Shown one piece after another: positions 53,150 through 62,642 of a stretch of DNA of 64,000 nucleotides. This DNA comes from an uncultured Clostridia bacterium (GTDB lineage Bacteria; Bacillota; Clostridia; UBA1381). A program made the position numbers and the translations under genes. The DNA lies in the NCBI GenBank assembly GCA_934489015.1, contig CAKSSN010000011.1, positions 31,078 to 95,077 on the forward strand, read 5' to 3'. The notes beneath the pieces are model-generated. The model saw nothing but the letters and a program-made list of their open reading frames with translations, was not told where the DNA came from and did not search any database. Each line of letters begins with the position of its first letter. Within the stretch, counting starts at the first letter, position 1.

Positions 53150-54340
53150 TTAGCCCTCATGCCTGAATGAAATGTGTATTCTGCAAATTTCGGCTTTTGT
53201 TCCGATTCTCATGTTCGGACCGAATACGCCAGATCCCGATGTGACAATATTATGCATATTGCCCTTTTTTAAATATCCGCAAGGGTTTTCCCAGATAAGC
53301 TTCATCAATATGTTCATAGGGAAAATCTGCCCGTCGTGTGTATGTCCGCAAAAATCCGCATCAATTCCGGCGTCAGATAACTCTTTAAGTTCGTGCGGCT
53401 CGTGGTCGAGGACGATAAACGGTTTTGACATATCGGCAGAAGCTGTAATTTTTTCGGGCGCTTTGCGCTCTTTAATATTTTTTCCGGGTTTTCTGTAGTC
53501 CGGTCTGCCGTAAACGTAAAAGCTGTTGTCTATTAAAACGTATTCGTCGCGCAGAAGAGTTATACCGGCGCTTTTGAGCCATTCGTCCATGCGGCTGTCG
53601 CTTTTCTTTTCTTCCGATTTTCCTCCGAACGTGAAGCCGGCAAGTATTTTTTCGTCAATATCGTGATTTCCATAGCAGGCATACACGCCGTATTTGCTTT
53701 TTATTCCTTTCATGATTTCTGCCAGTTTGTCGGGGTTTTCAAGAGCGTCAAAATCGTTGTCGAATATATCACCGGCTATAAAAACAATATCGGGATTGCG
53801 CGCGTTTATTTTTTCTACCGTTTCGGTAACGGTTTTTTCGCCTGAGCTGTAGCCTAAGTGCAAATCGGCAATAAGCACGGCGTTAATACCGTTTAAGCTT
53901 CCTGCGCTTTTGTTTATCGAAATATTGTAGTCGGTCACGCGAAGCGTGTGCGCGTTAATTACTCCGTAGGTGCAAAGCGAAAATATTCCGGCAGCGCATA
54001 CGGCGCCGAATATCCTGAAATGCTTTGCGGTGACGAAGCGCTCGGCCGCCGCTGTTTTTTTCGATATTGCTCCGATAAGGTGAAATGCGGCAATAAAAAG
54101 CAGCGAATAAAGCACAACTCCGAGCCAGTAGGCTGCTATGATGTGAATAAATCTTATGTCGGGCGGAGCAAAAAAGCTTATGAGCGGACTGAGTGCAAAC
54201 AGAGCGTACACGGCGCATATTATAAATTCCGATATTTTTTTGCTCAATATGTCATGCCACGCCGAAAGCCATTTCGTAATGCAGCGGATTATATAAATAT
54301 TCAAAAGAATATAAATCGGTGAAATAAGTAAAGCTATCAA
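53150..54340 (-). CDS. Membrane-anchored metallophosphoesterase
   Basis: A 396-residue protein with four N-terminal membrane segments (about 1-140) and a YkuE-like calcineurin-type phosphoesterase domain (about 150-390). Metal ligands are visible in LIADLHLG (about 158-165), AGDIFDND, YGNHDID and CGHTHDGQ. Such proteins cleave phosphate esters, and some act on lipid or wall intermediates; the substrate is unknown. The start is a TTG with GGAGG eight bases upstream. A consensus promoter lies 36 bp away. First of a two-gene operon with the DUF975/CmpB protein. Confidence 0.88.
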   Translation of the reverse strand: MIALLISPIYILLNIYIIRCITKWLSAWHDILSKKISEFIICAVYALFALSPLISFFAPPDIRFIHIIAAYWLGVVLYSLLFIAAFHLIGAISKKTAAAERFVTAKHFRIFGAVCAAGIFSLCTYGVINAHTLRVTDYNISINKSAGSLNGINAVLIADLHLGYSSGEKTVTETVEKINARNPDIVFIAGDIFDNDFDALENPDKLAEIMKGIKSKYGVYACYGNHDIDEKILAGFTFGGKSEEKKSDSRMDEWLKSAGITLLRDEYVLIDNSFYVYGRPDYRKPGKNIKERKAPEKITASADMSKPFIVLDHEPHELKELSDAGIDADFCGHTHDGQIFPMNILMKLIWENPCGYLKKGNMHNIVTSGSGVFGPNMRIGTKAEICRIHISFRHEG

Positions 54341-54375
54341 GGTTTATGCCTCCGTTATTATGAGTATCTGAAGCA

Positions 54376-54404
54376 ATTATAACACAAATATATAAACATT
54401 TCAA
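54376..54404 (-). promoter_or_regulatory. Promoter of the metallophosphoesterase operon
   Basis: Reverse-strand TTGAAA (54404-54399), 17 bp, TATAAT (54381-54376). Confidence 0.8.
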
Positions 54405-54590
54405 TATGAACATATTAAGTAAATATAAATTTTTACGAAAAGGGTTTTATTATCTCAAAAATTCTGCTTCATTTTCCAAATAAATTTCACATATGACAAA
54501 ATTTTATCATAGAAACAGTGAATATAAGCTTATTTTTTGTGTAATTTATATGTGTATATCGTTAAATATGATAAAATTAAAAAAAAGGTA

Positions 54591-54619
54591 TTGACAAACT
54601 TTGCGGAAAATAGTAAAAT
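54591..54619 (+). promoter_or_regulatory. Promoter of the liv operon
   Basis: TTGACA (54591-54596), 17 bp, TAAAAT (54614-54619). The 333-bp gap 54341-54673 otherwise shows only AT-rich DNA and the opposite promoter; no riboswitch-like structure was recognised. Confidence 0.85.
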
Positions 54620-54673
54620 AAATAAAAATAAGCTTTGAATAAGGCTTAGAACAAATCGGAAGGATGGTAAGTT

Positions 54674-55831
54674 ATGAAGAAGTTTTTAACGATGATTTTA
54701 GCAGGCGCACTCGCAGCAAGCTGTCTTGCAGGCTGCGGTGAAAAGGCAACGGAGCAGGTTTCCGATGATACAATCATTCTTGGCGGTATCGGACCTCTTA
54801 CAGGCGCAGCGGCAACATACGGAAATGCTGTTAAAAACGGTGCACAGCTCGCAGTTGACGAAATCAATGAAGCAGGCGGAGTAAACGGTATTAAGCTTCA
54901 GCTTGATTTTGAAGACGATGAGCATGACGCTGAAAAGTCGGTAAATGCATATAACACGCTTAAGGATAAGGGTGCAAAAATAATTGTCGGCTCGGTAACG
55001 AGCGTACCCTGCGTAGCGGTTGCGGATAAAACAGCTGAGGACAATATGTTCCAGATTACTCCGTCGGGCTCATCCGTTGAGTGTATAGAAAACGATAACG
55101 TATTCAGAGTATGCTTCAGTGATCCTAACCAAGGTATTGCTTCAGCTCAGTATATTGCGGATCATGACCTTGCAAAGAAGGTTGCCGTAATTTATAACAG
55201 CTCTGATGTTTACTCACAGGGTATTTATGAAAAGTTTGCAACAGAAGCCGCAAACAAGGGAATTGAAATAACAACTGCGGAAGCCTTCACAAAGGATTCG
55301 GCAACAGACTTTAACGTTCAGCTCCAGAAGATCAAGGAAAGCGGCGCAGAGCTCATATTCCTCCCGATCTATTATCAGGAGGCAGCATTAATTCTTACAC
55401 AGGCTAAAACGCTCGGTCTTGATGTTAAGTTCTTCGGCTGCGACGGTCTTGACGGACTTATCACACAGCTCGGAGATGATTCTTCAATCGCTAACGGCGT
55501 AATGCTTCTTACTCCGTTTGCAGCAGATGCAACAGATGAGAAAACAGTTAAGTTTGTTGAAGCATACAAGGCAAAGTTTAACGACGAAACACCTATCCAG
55601 TTTGCAGCAGACGCTTATGACGCTGTATATACAATAAAGACTGCAATGGAAGAGGCTCAGATTACAGACGCAAGCATCAGTGTATCTGACCTTTGCGACA
55701 AGCTTAAGGATGCCATGACAAAGATTACCGTTTCCGGCGTAACAGGTACAATGAACTGGGATGCAAACGGTGAGCCTACTAAGGAGCCTAAAGCTATGTA
55801 TATCGAAGATGGTTCATACAAAGCAATGTAA
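54674..55831 (+). CDS. livJ: Branched-chain amino-acid-binding lipoprotein
   Basis: A 385-residue periplasmic-binding-fold (type I, LivJ/LivK) lipoprotein for leucine, isoleucine, valine or related amino acids. Lipobox LAGC with C21 lipidated. The mature start IILGGIGPLTGAAATYGNAV and the FFGCDGLDG segment are typical. It is first in the livJHMGF operon, with a strong promoter and a hairpin directly after the gene, which would let it be made in excess over the membrane parts. A paralogue with surface repeats lies at 59460. Confidence 0.93.
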   Translation: MKKFLTMILAGALAASCLAGCGEKATEQVSDDTIILGGIGPLTGAAATYGNAVKNGAQLAVDEINEAGGVNGIKLQLDFEDDEHDAEKSVNAYNTLKDKGAKIIVGSVTSVPCVAVADKTAEDNMFQITPSGSSVECIENDNVFRVCFSDPNQGIASAQYIADHDLAKKVAVIYNSSDVYSQGIYEKFATEAANKGIEITTAEAFTKDSATDFNVQLQKIKESGAELIFLPIYYQEAALILTQAKTLGLDVKFFGCDGLDGLITQLGDDSSIANGVMLLTPFAADATDEKTVKFVEAYKAKFNDETPIQFAADAYDAVYTIKTAMEEAQITDASISVSDLCDKLKDAMTKITVSGVTGTMNWDANGEPTKEPKAMYIEDGSYKAM

Positions 55832-55862
55832 TTTTATAACAGATTAAGATTTGGCTTAATAT

Positions 55863-55925
55863 AGGCATAACCGGGTCTGAGGCGGGGTGCACCTGTCGCG
55901 GCATGGTTATGCCTAAGGCGTTTTT
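55863..55925 (+). terminator. Attenuating hairpin between livJ and livH
   Basis: AGGCATAACC (55863-55872) and GGTTATGCCT (55905-55914) form a 10-bp stem with an inner GC-rich helix; AAGGCG and then TTTTT follow. Partial termination would set a high binding-protein to permease ratio. Confidence 0.65.
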
Positions 55926-55958
55926 ATAACATATTTATGAACGGGGGAATTGTTACAT

Positions 55959-56831
55959 ATGAGTTTTTTATCATATCTCGTGACAGGAATTAGTTTGGGC
56001 AGTATTTATGCGCTTATAGCGCTCGGATACACAATGGTTTACGGTATCGCAAAAATGCTGAACTTTGCGCACGGCGATGTCATTATGATCGGCGGATATG
56101 TTGCTTTTACCGCAATATCAACGCTGCATATGCCGGTGTGGCTTTCTATAATAATAAGCATTATCGCCTGCATTATACTCGGTGTTTTGATAGAAAAGAT
56201 AGCATACAAGCCACTTAGAAATGCGTCACCGCTTGCTATTTTGATAACTGCAATCGGCGTGAGCTACTTTTTGCAGAATATCGCCCTTTTGATATTCGGC
56301 TCTGCCGCTAAAAGTTTTAAATCCGTTGTTCCGAAATTTTCTGTCAATATGGGCTTTAACATAACAGGAGAAACTATTGTAACAATTATTACTACAATTA
56401 TTATAGTTATCGGTCTTACCCTGTTTATGAATAAAACAAAAAGCGGTAAAGCAATGCTGGCTGTTTCTGAGGATAAGGGAGCGGCTCAGCTTATGGGTAT
56501 AAACGTAAATTCGACAATTTCGCTTACATTTGCAATCGGCTCCGGTCTTGCTGCGGTAGCGAGCGTTCTTCTTTGCTCGATGTATCCGCAAATCAGCCCG
56601 TATACAGGCGCAATGCCGGGTATAAAAGCGTTTACTGCCGCAGTATTCGGCGGTATAGGAAGTATTCCTGGCGCTATGATAGGCGGAGTTGTTCTCGGAA
56701 TAATAGAAAATCTGAGTAAGGCATATATTTCTTCTCAGCTTTCGGATGCGATTGTATTCGCCGTTCTCATAATAGTGCTTCTTGTTAAGCCTACCGGATT
56801 GTTCGGCAAAAAAATAAGCGAGAAAGTGTAA
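55959..56831 (+). CDS. livH: Branched-chain amino-acid ABC permease LivH
   Basis: A 290-residue inner-membrane permease with eight or so hydrophobic segments. GISLGSIYALIALGYTMVYG and NFAHGDVIMIGGYV are LivH signatures, and GGIGSIPGAMIGG lies near the ATPase contact. ATG 55959 is supported by GGGGGAA nine bases upstream. The next gene begins 10 bp after its stop. Confidence 0.94.
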   Translation: MSFLSYLVTGISLGSIYALIALGYTMVYGIAKMLNFAHGDVIMIGGYVAFTAISTLHMPVWLSIIISIIACIILGVLIEKIAYKPLRNASPLAILITAIGVSYFLQNIALLIFGSAAKSFKSVVPKFSVNMGFNITGETIVTIITTIIIVIGLTLFMNKTKSGKAMLAVSEDKGAAQLMGINVNSTISLTFAIGSGLAAVASVLLCSMYPQISPYTGAMPGIKAFTAAVFGGIGSIPGAMIGGVVLGIIENLSKAYISSQLSDAIVFAVLIIVLLVKPTGLFGKKISEKV

Positions 56832-56841
56832 GGTGCGTAGT

Positions 56842-57891
56842 ATGGCAAAAAGGTTAAAAAAAAATTCGGATAAATATATGACATACGGCTTTGTAATACT
56901 TTTGTTTGTTGTTTGCCAGACGCTTATATGGACAGGTCTTGCTTCATCAAAGCTTACGGGTATTCTCGTGCCGATTTCGGTTAATATTCTGCTTGCGGTA
57001 TCGCTTAACCTCGTTGTAGGTATTTCGGGTGAGCTGAGCTTGGGCCATGCAGGCTTTATGTGCATAGGCGCATACATAGGCAGTTTGTTTTCAATTTGTA
57101 TGCAGGGCATTATACCGTACGCACTTATAAGATTTCCGATTGCTATAATCATCGGCGGCGCTTCTGCTGCCGTAATGGGATTTTTAATCGGAATACCTGT
57201 TCTGCGTCTTCAGGGCGACTATCTTGCTATAGTAACGCTTGCTTTCGGGGAAATTATCAAAAATATTTTCAATAATATATATCTTGCGTATGATAAAAAC
57301 GGCATGTTTTTCTCGCTCAGCGCCGACAGCTACGGAAAGCACGCGTTTGATCTCGGCACAAAAAAGGATTTAATCAAGGGTGCGCAGGGAATAACAGGCA
57401 CGCCGCAGGATTCGACATTTATAATTTGCTTTATAGTTATTCTGATTGTAATGATAATCCTTTTAAATCTTATCGACTCGAAAACGGGCAGAAGCATAAT
57501 GGCTGCGAGGGATAACAGAATTGCTGCGGAGGCTATGGGTATTAACATAACACGCGCAAAAATGACGGCTTTCGTTATTTCTGCGTTTATTGCCGGAATG
57601 GCTGGCGTTCTTTATTCGCATAATCTTAAAACGCTCGTTGCCGTAAAGTTTGACTATAACCTTTCGATACTTATTCTCGTGTTTGTCGTGCTCGGCGGTA
57701 TGAAGAAGATGAGAAACGTTATGATTTCTACAATAATCCTTTACGCGCTGCCTGAGGTTTTGAGAGGCCTGAGAGATTACAGAATGCTTCTTTACGCTAT
57801 TGTTCTTATAGCAATGATGCTTCTTAACAATAACGAGAAGTTTAACACCTTGAAGAAAAGACTGTCCTTCAGACTGTCTGCAAAACATTAA
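56842..57891 (+). CDS. livM: Branched-chain amino-acid ABC permease LivM
   Basis: A 349-residue second permease with eight to ten hydrophobic segments. NLVVGISGELSLGHAGFMCIGA and the EAMGINITRAK loop are typical of LivM. ATG 56842 has TAAGG eight bases upstream; an upstream GTG overlaps this site. It pairs with LivH to form the pore, and LivG and LivF follow. Confidence 0.94.
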   Translation: MAKRLKKNSDKYMTYGFVILLFVVCQTLIWTGLASSKLTGILVPISVNILLAVSLNLVVGISGELSLGHAGFMCIGAYIGSLFSICMQGIIPYALIRFPIAIIIGGASAAVMGFLIGIPVLRLQGDYLAIVTLAFGEIIKNIFNNIYLAYDKNGMFFSLSADSYGKHAFDLGTKKDLIKGAQGITGTPQDSTFIICFIVILIVMIILLNLIDSKTGRSIMAARDNRIAAEAMGINITRAKMTAFVISAFIAGMAGVLYSHNLKTLVAVKFDYNLSILILVFVVLGGMKKMRNVMISTIILYALPEVLRGLRDYRMLLYAIVLIAMMLLNNNEKFNTLKKRLSFRLSAKH

Positions 57892-57905
57892 AGGAGGGTC
57901 TTAAT

Positions 57906-58670
57906 ATGCCAATTTTGGAAACAAAGGATTTGGGAATACAGTTCGGCGGACTTAAAGCCGTTGACGGACTGTATCTTAAAATAGAAAAAGGTCAGCTTTA
58001 CGGTCTTATAGGTCCTAACGGTGCAGGAAAAACAACGGTTTTTAATCTGCTTACGGGCGTATATCAGCCGACATCCGGGTCGTTTTACTTTGACGGAAAG
58101 CTTATAAAGGGCGAATCTCCGGTTAAAATCAATAAAATGGGAATTGCGAGAACTTTTCAGAATATCCGTCTTTTCAAGGATATGAGCGTTATAGATAATG
58201 TTAAGGTCGGCTTTCACGACAGTGTGCACTGCAATCTGTTTGAGTGCATAACGCATACAGGAAGATTTCATAAGCAGGAAAAGCAGCTGACCGAAAAGGC
58301 TATGGAGCTTTTGAAGGTGTTTGATATTGACAGCGAAAGCGAATATTTTGCGTCAAATCTTCCTTACGGTAAGCAAAGAAAGCTTGAAATTGCCCGTGCG
58401 CTTGCTACAAATCCGAAGCTTTTGCTCCTTGATGAGCCGGCGGCAGGCATGAATCCGAACGAAACGGCGGAGCTTATGGAAACAATTCGGTTTGTACGTG
58501 ATAAATTTGACGTTACAATTCTTCTTATTGAGCATGATATGAAGCTTGTTTCGGGAATTTGCGAGGAGCTTACCGTTCTTAATTTCGGCTCTGTTCTTGC
58601 TCAGGGAAAAACAAAGGATGTTCTTAACAATCCTAAAGTAATTACCGCCTATATAGGCGAGGATGAATAA
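57906..58670 (+). CDS. livG: Branched-chain amino-acid ABC ATPase LivG
   Basis: A 254-residue ABC ATPase. Walker A GPNGAGKTT (37-45), Q-loop in FQNIRLF, Walker B LLLLDEPAAG (about 175-184), and the switch H in LLIEHDM. The signature region reads LPYGKQRKLEIARAL, the LivG variant of LSGGQ. It powers transport with LivF. Confidence 0.95.
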   Translation: MPILETKDLGIQFGGLKAVDGLYLKIEKGQLYGLIGPNGAGKTTVFNLLTGVYQPTSGSFYFDGKLIKGESPVKINKMGIARTFQNIRLFKDMSVIDNVKVGFHDSVHCNLFECITHTGRFHKQEKQLTEKAMELLKVFDIDSESEYFASNLPYGKQRKLEIARALATNPKLLLLDEPAAGMNPNETAELMETIRFVRDKFDVTILLIEHDMKLVSGICEELTVLNFGSVLAQGKTKDVLNNPKVITAYIGEDE

Positions 58671-58684
58671 AGGAGGATCGCTTT

Positions 58685-59395
58685 ATGAGTATGCTCAGTG
58701 TAGAAAATGTAGAAGTATATTACGGCGTTATTAACGCCATAAAGGGTGTATCCTTTGAAGTAAACGAGGGAGAAACAATCGCGCTTATCGGCTCTAACGG
58801 AGCAGGTAAAACGACAATTCTTCATACAATAACGGGACTTATCTCACCGAAATCCGGCAGCATAATGTTTGAGGGAACGGATATAACAAAGGTTCCGGCT
58901 CATAAAATTGTCGGAATGGGAATGGCACACGTTCCTGAGGGAAGAAGAATATTTCAGCATCTTTCGGTTTATGAAAATCTGAAATTGGGCGCATATCTTT
59001 TGAATGATAAAAAGGTAATTGATAATAATCTGAAATATGTCTATGACCATTTCCCCAGACTTAAGGAAAGAAAGCATCAGGTTGCCGGAACTCTTTCGGG
59101 CGGTGAGCAGCAAATGCTTGCAATGGGCAGAGCGCTTATGTCAAACCCGAAAATCATACTTATGGATGAGCCGTCAATGGGACTTTCACCTATTCTTGTG
59201 TCTGAAATATTCCAGATTATAAAAGAGGTTTCCGACGACGGAACAACAGTTTTGCTTGTTGAGCAGAACGCTAAAAAGGCTCTCGGAATTGCCGACAGAG
59301 CGTATGTTCTTGAAACCGGGAAAATCGCGCTTTCGGGTAAGGCAAGCGATCTTATGCATAATGAGGAAATCAAAAAGGCATATCTTGGCGAATAA
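58685..59395 (+). CDS. livF: Branched-chain amino-acid ABC ATPase LivF
   Basis: A 236-residue ABC ATPase. Walker A GSNGAGKTT (37-45), the LivF marker VPEGRRIFQHLSV, the LSGGEQQML signature (about 137-145), and Walker B IILMDEPSMG. It is the last of the five core liv genes; the next gene, a LivJ-like paralogue, lies 64 bp downstream without a clear promoter and may be co-transcribed. Confidence 0.95.
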   Translation: MSMLSVENVEVYYGVINAIKGVSFEVNEGETIALIGSNGAGKTTILHTITGLISPKSGSIMFEGTDITKVPAHKIVGMGMAHVPEGRRIFQHLSVYENLKLGAYLLNDKKVIDNNLKYVYDHFPRLKERKHQVAGTLSGGEQQMLAMGRALMSNPKIILMDEPSMGLSPILVSEIFQIIKEVSDDGTTVLLVEQNAKKALGIADRAYVLETGKIALSGKASDLMHNEEIKKAYLGE

Positions 59396-59459
59396 AAAAC
59401 AATTAAATAGTTCAATGCATTAAAACAGCCATTTTATCAAATATAGGAGTATGGGTATT

Positions 59460-61016
59460 ATGAAGAAAATTATTTTATTCCTTACGCTTGTATTGAGCAC
59501 ACTAACCATAAATGTGAATGCCGAAACTTTGACTGATTATTTTGTAGATAATACAAGTCAATCGGAATATGGTACATATGTTTATGCTCCGGACGGAAGA
59601 AGTGAATGGATTTTAAAAAACGATGTTAATGCTTGGATGAATGTAGGCTGGTATACTTATCCGGTTATGTATATGTATGCACCCGATGGCAGGTGTGAGG
59701 TTGTTCCCATATCGGATATGACTGCTTGGCTGAATGTCGGATGGTATTCCGCTCCAGTACAATATATGTACGCTCCGGATGGCAGATGTGAGGTTGTCCC
59801 TGCATCGGATGTTGCAGCTTGGATAAATGTAGGGTGGTATACGTTCCCGGTAACGATAATGTATGCAGATGACGGCAGAACTGCTGTTGTACCGAAATCG
59901 GATGTTGCGGCTTGGATAAATGTCGGATGGTATGCTATGCCGATTAATAAAAAAATCGTTATAGGAGGTATCGGACCTCTTACAGGTGGGGCGGCAATAT
60001 ACGGAAATGCTGTTAAAAACGGTGCGCAATTAGCTGTTGATGAGATAAATTCGGCAGGCGGTGTAAACGGCATTAATTTTGAGCTTAATTTTAAGGATGA
60101 TGAATATGATGCTGAAAGGGCATATAATGCTTATAAAGCTTTAAAAAATGAAGGCGCAAAGATTATTTTGGGTGCGGTTACAAGTGTGTCTTGTAATGCG
60201 GTTGCCGACTGCACCGCGAGGGACAATATGTTTCAAATTACTCCGACAGCCGGAATGATAGATAGTGTACAGAATGCAAATGTATTCAGGGAATGTTTGA
60301 GTGATTTTAATCAAGGTGCCGCTTCTGCGCAATATATTGCGGAACATAATATTGCAAAAAGAGTTGCTGTAATTTATAATACATCCGATGTTTATTCACG
60401 CGGGATTTATGATAGATTTTCAGCTGAAGCAGCAAGAAGAGGAATGGAAATAACAGCGACTGAAACTTTTTCAAAAAATTCTTCAACAGATTTTAGCGAA
60501 CAGCTTCGAAGAATTAATGCAAGCGGTGCAGAACTTTTGTTTCTTCCTGTCTACTATCAAGAAGCAGCACAAATTATTACACGGGCAAAATCGCTTGGCT
60601 ATAGCTTTAAATATTTTGGGTGTGACGGTCTTGACGGAATTATCGACTATCTCGGCGATAATGTTTCAATCGCAAACGGCGTAATGATTTTAACACCGTT
60701 TGCAGCGGATATGTTATACGATAAAATTTCCAGATTTGTTGCGGCGTATAAAGCAAAATTCAATAATGAAAAACCTCATCAATTTGCTGCATTGGCATAT
60801 GATGCGGTGTATACAATTAAGGCTGCTATGGAAAATGCACAAATCAGTAATGCTAACATAAGCGTTTCGGAGCTGTGCGATAAAATTAAAGCCTCAATGA
60901 CACAAATTACATTTAAAGGTGTTACGGGAACGACAACATGGAACGCGAGCGGTGAGCCGGTAAAAGAGCCGCGTGCTGTTTATATTGAGAATGGATTATA
61001 CAAAGCAATGCAATAA
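59460..61016 (+). CDS. LivJ-like binding protein with four N-terminal 31-residue repeats
   Basis: A 518-residue exported protein. The signal peptide (1-21, INVNAE) has no lipobox cysteine, unlike LivJ. Residues 41-160 hold four repeats with an exact 31-residue period: Y-A-P/D-D-G-R at 42, 73, 104 and 135, ending in NVGWY each time. Residues 165-518 are a LivJ-type ligand-binding domain very similar to the livJ product (GGIGPLTGG-A-YGNAVKNGAQLAVDEIN). ATG 59460 is chosen over ATG 59451 because AGGAG is ten bases away. AT-richer than livJ. It may deliver ligand to LivHMGF or act as a surface receptor; the repeats' role is unknown. Confidence 0.85.
   Translation: MKKIILFLTLVLSTLTINVNAETLTDYFVDNTSQSEYGTYVYAPDGRSEWILKNDVNAWMNVGWYTYPVMYMYAPDGRCEVVPISDMTAWLNVGWYSAPVQYMYAPDGRCEVVPASDVAAWINVGWYTFPVTIMYADDGRTAVVPKSDVAAWINVGWYAMPINKKIVIGGIGPLTGGAAIYGNAVKNGAQLAVDEINSAGGVNGINFELNFKDDEYDAERAYNAYKALKNEGAKIILGAVTSVSCNAVADCTARDNMFQITPTAGMIDSVQNANVFRECLSDFNQGAASAQYIAEHNIAKRVAVIYNTSDVYSRGIYDRFSAEAARRGMEITATETFSKNSSTDFSEQLRRINASGAELLFLPVYYQEAAQIITRAKSLGYSFKYFGCDGLDGIIDYLGDNVSIANGVMILTPFAADMLYDKISRFVAAYKAKFNNEKPHQFAALAYDAVYTIKAAMENAQISNANISVSELCDKIKASMTQITFKGVTGTTTWNASGEPVKEPRAVYIENGLYKAMQ
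59580..59940 (+). repeat. Four 93-bp tandem coding repeats
   Basis: Each 93-bp unit encodes a 31-residue repeat of consensus MYAPDGR-(C/T)-VVP-SD-AW-NVGWY. Units differ at many third positions, so they are old duplications or held by selection. Confidence 0.8.
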
Positions 61017-61022
61017 AAAAAC

Positions 61023-61062
61023 GCTGTCAGGGAAAAGGAATAAGTCTCTGACGGCTTTTTTT
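61023..61062 (+). terminator. Terminator after the LivJ-like paralogue
   Basis: GCTGTCAGGGA / TCTCTGACGGC (11 bp including G-U pairs) followed by seven Ts. Confidence 0.85.
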
Positions 61063-61073
61063 GTAATAAAGCA

Positions 61074-61102
61074 TTGATTAATTCAATTTATTGTGATATA
61101 AT
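61074..61102 (+). promoter_or_regulatory. Promoter of the Gx-transporter/apbE pair
   Basis: TTGATT (61074-61079), 17 bp, TATAAT (61097-61102). Confidence 0.7.
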
Positions 61103-61133
61103 TAGCTTACCAAACGATGAATAAGGTGATATA

Positions 61134-61640
61134 TTGAAAATAAAGGAAATCACGCTTTCGGCTGTTTTTATAGCTATTGCTCTGATTGTATACATAATAG
61201 AAAATCAGTTTATTCCGCCTGTTCCGATACCCTATGTGAAAATAGGAATTGCCAATGTTATAATGCTTATAACGCTTGTTTTGTGGGACAGAAAACACAG
61301 CTTTATTATTCTTATGTCGCGAATTATAATTTCTGCTTTTTTATGCGGAAGCGGCGTTTCGCTTTTGTACAGCGCAAGCGGAGGGATAGCCTGCTTTTTT
61401 GCCATGAGTATTTTTTTTCGGCTGTTTGGCAGGCGCTTTGTTACCATAGCGTCCGAAATAGGTGCGGCGTTTCACTGCGCCGGGCAGCTTGCGGCGGCAG
61501 CGGTTGTTCTCAGAAGTATAAGCGTTTTTGCTTATTTCCCTATAATGCTTGCTGTCGGCGCGGTCAGCAGTCTTATAGTCGGAGTGTGCGCAAAATATAT
61601 ATGTAAAAACAGCTTTATAAGAAAGCTTTTTGAAATGTAA
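61134..61640 (+). CDS. Gx transporter family protein (PF07456 type)
   Basis: A 168-residue membrane protein with five or six hydrophobic segments. It belongs to the family once labelled heptaprenyl diphosphate synthase component I, now thought to be a small-molecule (energy-coupling-factor-like) transporter. FIPPVPIPYVKIGIANVIMLI (about 24-44) and SGGIACFFAMSIFFR are recognisable. The start is TTG 61134 with AAGGTG close upstream. It lies 14 bp before apbE; such pairs often include NusG-like or Rnf-associated genes, not seen here. Confidence 0.82.
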   Translation: MKIKEITLSAVFIAIALIVYIIENQFIPPVPIPYVKIGIANVIMLITLVLWDRKHSFIILMSRIIISAFLCGSGVSLLYSASGGIACFFAMSIFFRLFGRRFVTIASEIGAAFHCAGQLAAAAVVLRSISVFAYFPIMLAVGAVSSLIVGVCAKYICKNSFIRKLFEM

Positions 61641-61654
61641 GGGCGGTCGGATAA

Positions 61655-62584
61655 ATGAAAAAATTGTTGTTTGTAATTATTGTTGTGCTGCTGTCTTCAT
61701 GTACAAGTGCGGATAAGAGCGATGACTTTTTTGCGATGGATACATATATGCAGATTATTTCTCTCGGCGGCAGCGAGCGCGACTGCGCGGCGGTCAAGGA
61801 GCTTGTTTATGAAAAGGACCGAAAGCTTAAAAGAGGAAGCATTGATTTGTCTGACAGGGAAACAGCCGAAATAATCGAAAGAGCCTGCAAAATTAGCGCC
61901 CTGACGGACGGAGCCTTTGATATAACGGTTGCGCCGCTTAGTGATTTGTGGGGCTTTTGGAATGAAAATTTTCGCGTTCCGACAGATGATGAAATAAAAA
62001 GCACGCTTTTATATACGGGATATGATAAAATTTCATTTTCCGGTGACGGCATAAAAATTCCTGATGGCTTTTCGCTTGATTTCGGAGCTGTTGCAAAAGG
62101 GTATTCGGGCGACTGTATAGTAAAGCTTTTAGCGGAGAGAAATGTAAAAAACGCGCTTATATCTCTTGGCGGCAATGTTGTTGCCATAGGCTCAAAAGGC
62201 AGCGGACGGCTGTGGAAAATCGGAATAAAAAATCCGTTCGGTGACGGCTATTTCGGTTATGTGGAGGTAAAGGACAAGTCTGTTATAACCTCAGGCGGAT
62301 ATGAAAGATATTTTGACCTTAACGGTAAGCGCTACAGCCATATTATTGACATGAAAACAGGCCGCCCGGCAGAAACGGATATTGCGTCGGTAACGGTAAT
62401 ATCAAGCGACGGATTTCTTGCCGACGCTCTTTCAACGGCGCTTTATGTTCTCGGCTCAAAGGGTGCTGAAGAGCTTATAACGTCATCGGAATGCTGTATG
62501 GACGGAAGCGAATTTTCGGTTGTAATGATACTTAACGATAAAAGTGTAAGAACATTTGGCGACGTTTTATATAAAAGTGAATAA
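61655..62584 (+). CDS. apbE: FAD:protein FMN transferase ApbE
   Basis: A 309-residue lipoprotein (LSSC lipobox near residue 17) that attaches FMN to threonines of redox membrane proteins such as Rnf or Nqr subunits. MDTYMQI (about 29-35), ISALTDGAFDITVAPL, LDFGAVAKGYSGD (about 140-152) and the SLGGNVVAIG segment are typical, as is the closing YSHIIDMKTGRP. Its clients are encoded elsewhere. It probably shares an operon with the Gx transporter. Confidence 0.94.
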   Translation: MKKLLFVIIVVLLSSCTSADKSDDFFAMDTYMQIISLGGSERDCAAVKELVYEKDRKLKRGSIDLSDRETAEIIERACKISALTDGAFDITVAPLSDLWGFWNENFRVPTDDEIKSTLLYTGYDKISFSGDGIKIPDGFSLDFGAVAKGYSGDCIVKLLAERNVKNALISLGGNVVAIGSKGSGRLWKIGIKNPFGDGYFGYVEVKDKSVITSGGYERYFDLNGKRYSHIIDMKTGRPAETDIASVTVISSDGFLADALSTALYVLGSKGAEELITSSECCMDGSEFSVVMILNDKSVRTFGDVLYKSE

Positions 62585-62642
62585 TTTTAAGTATAATTAT
62601 GCATTAAATTATTAACATATTGTTAAATAATGAAAAAAGGAC

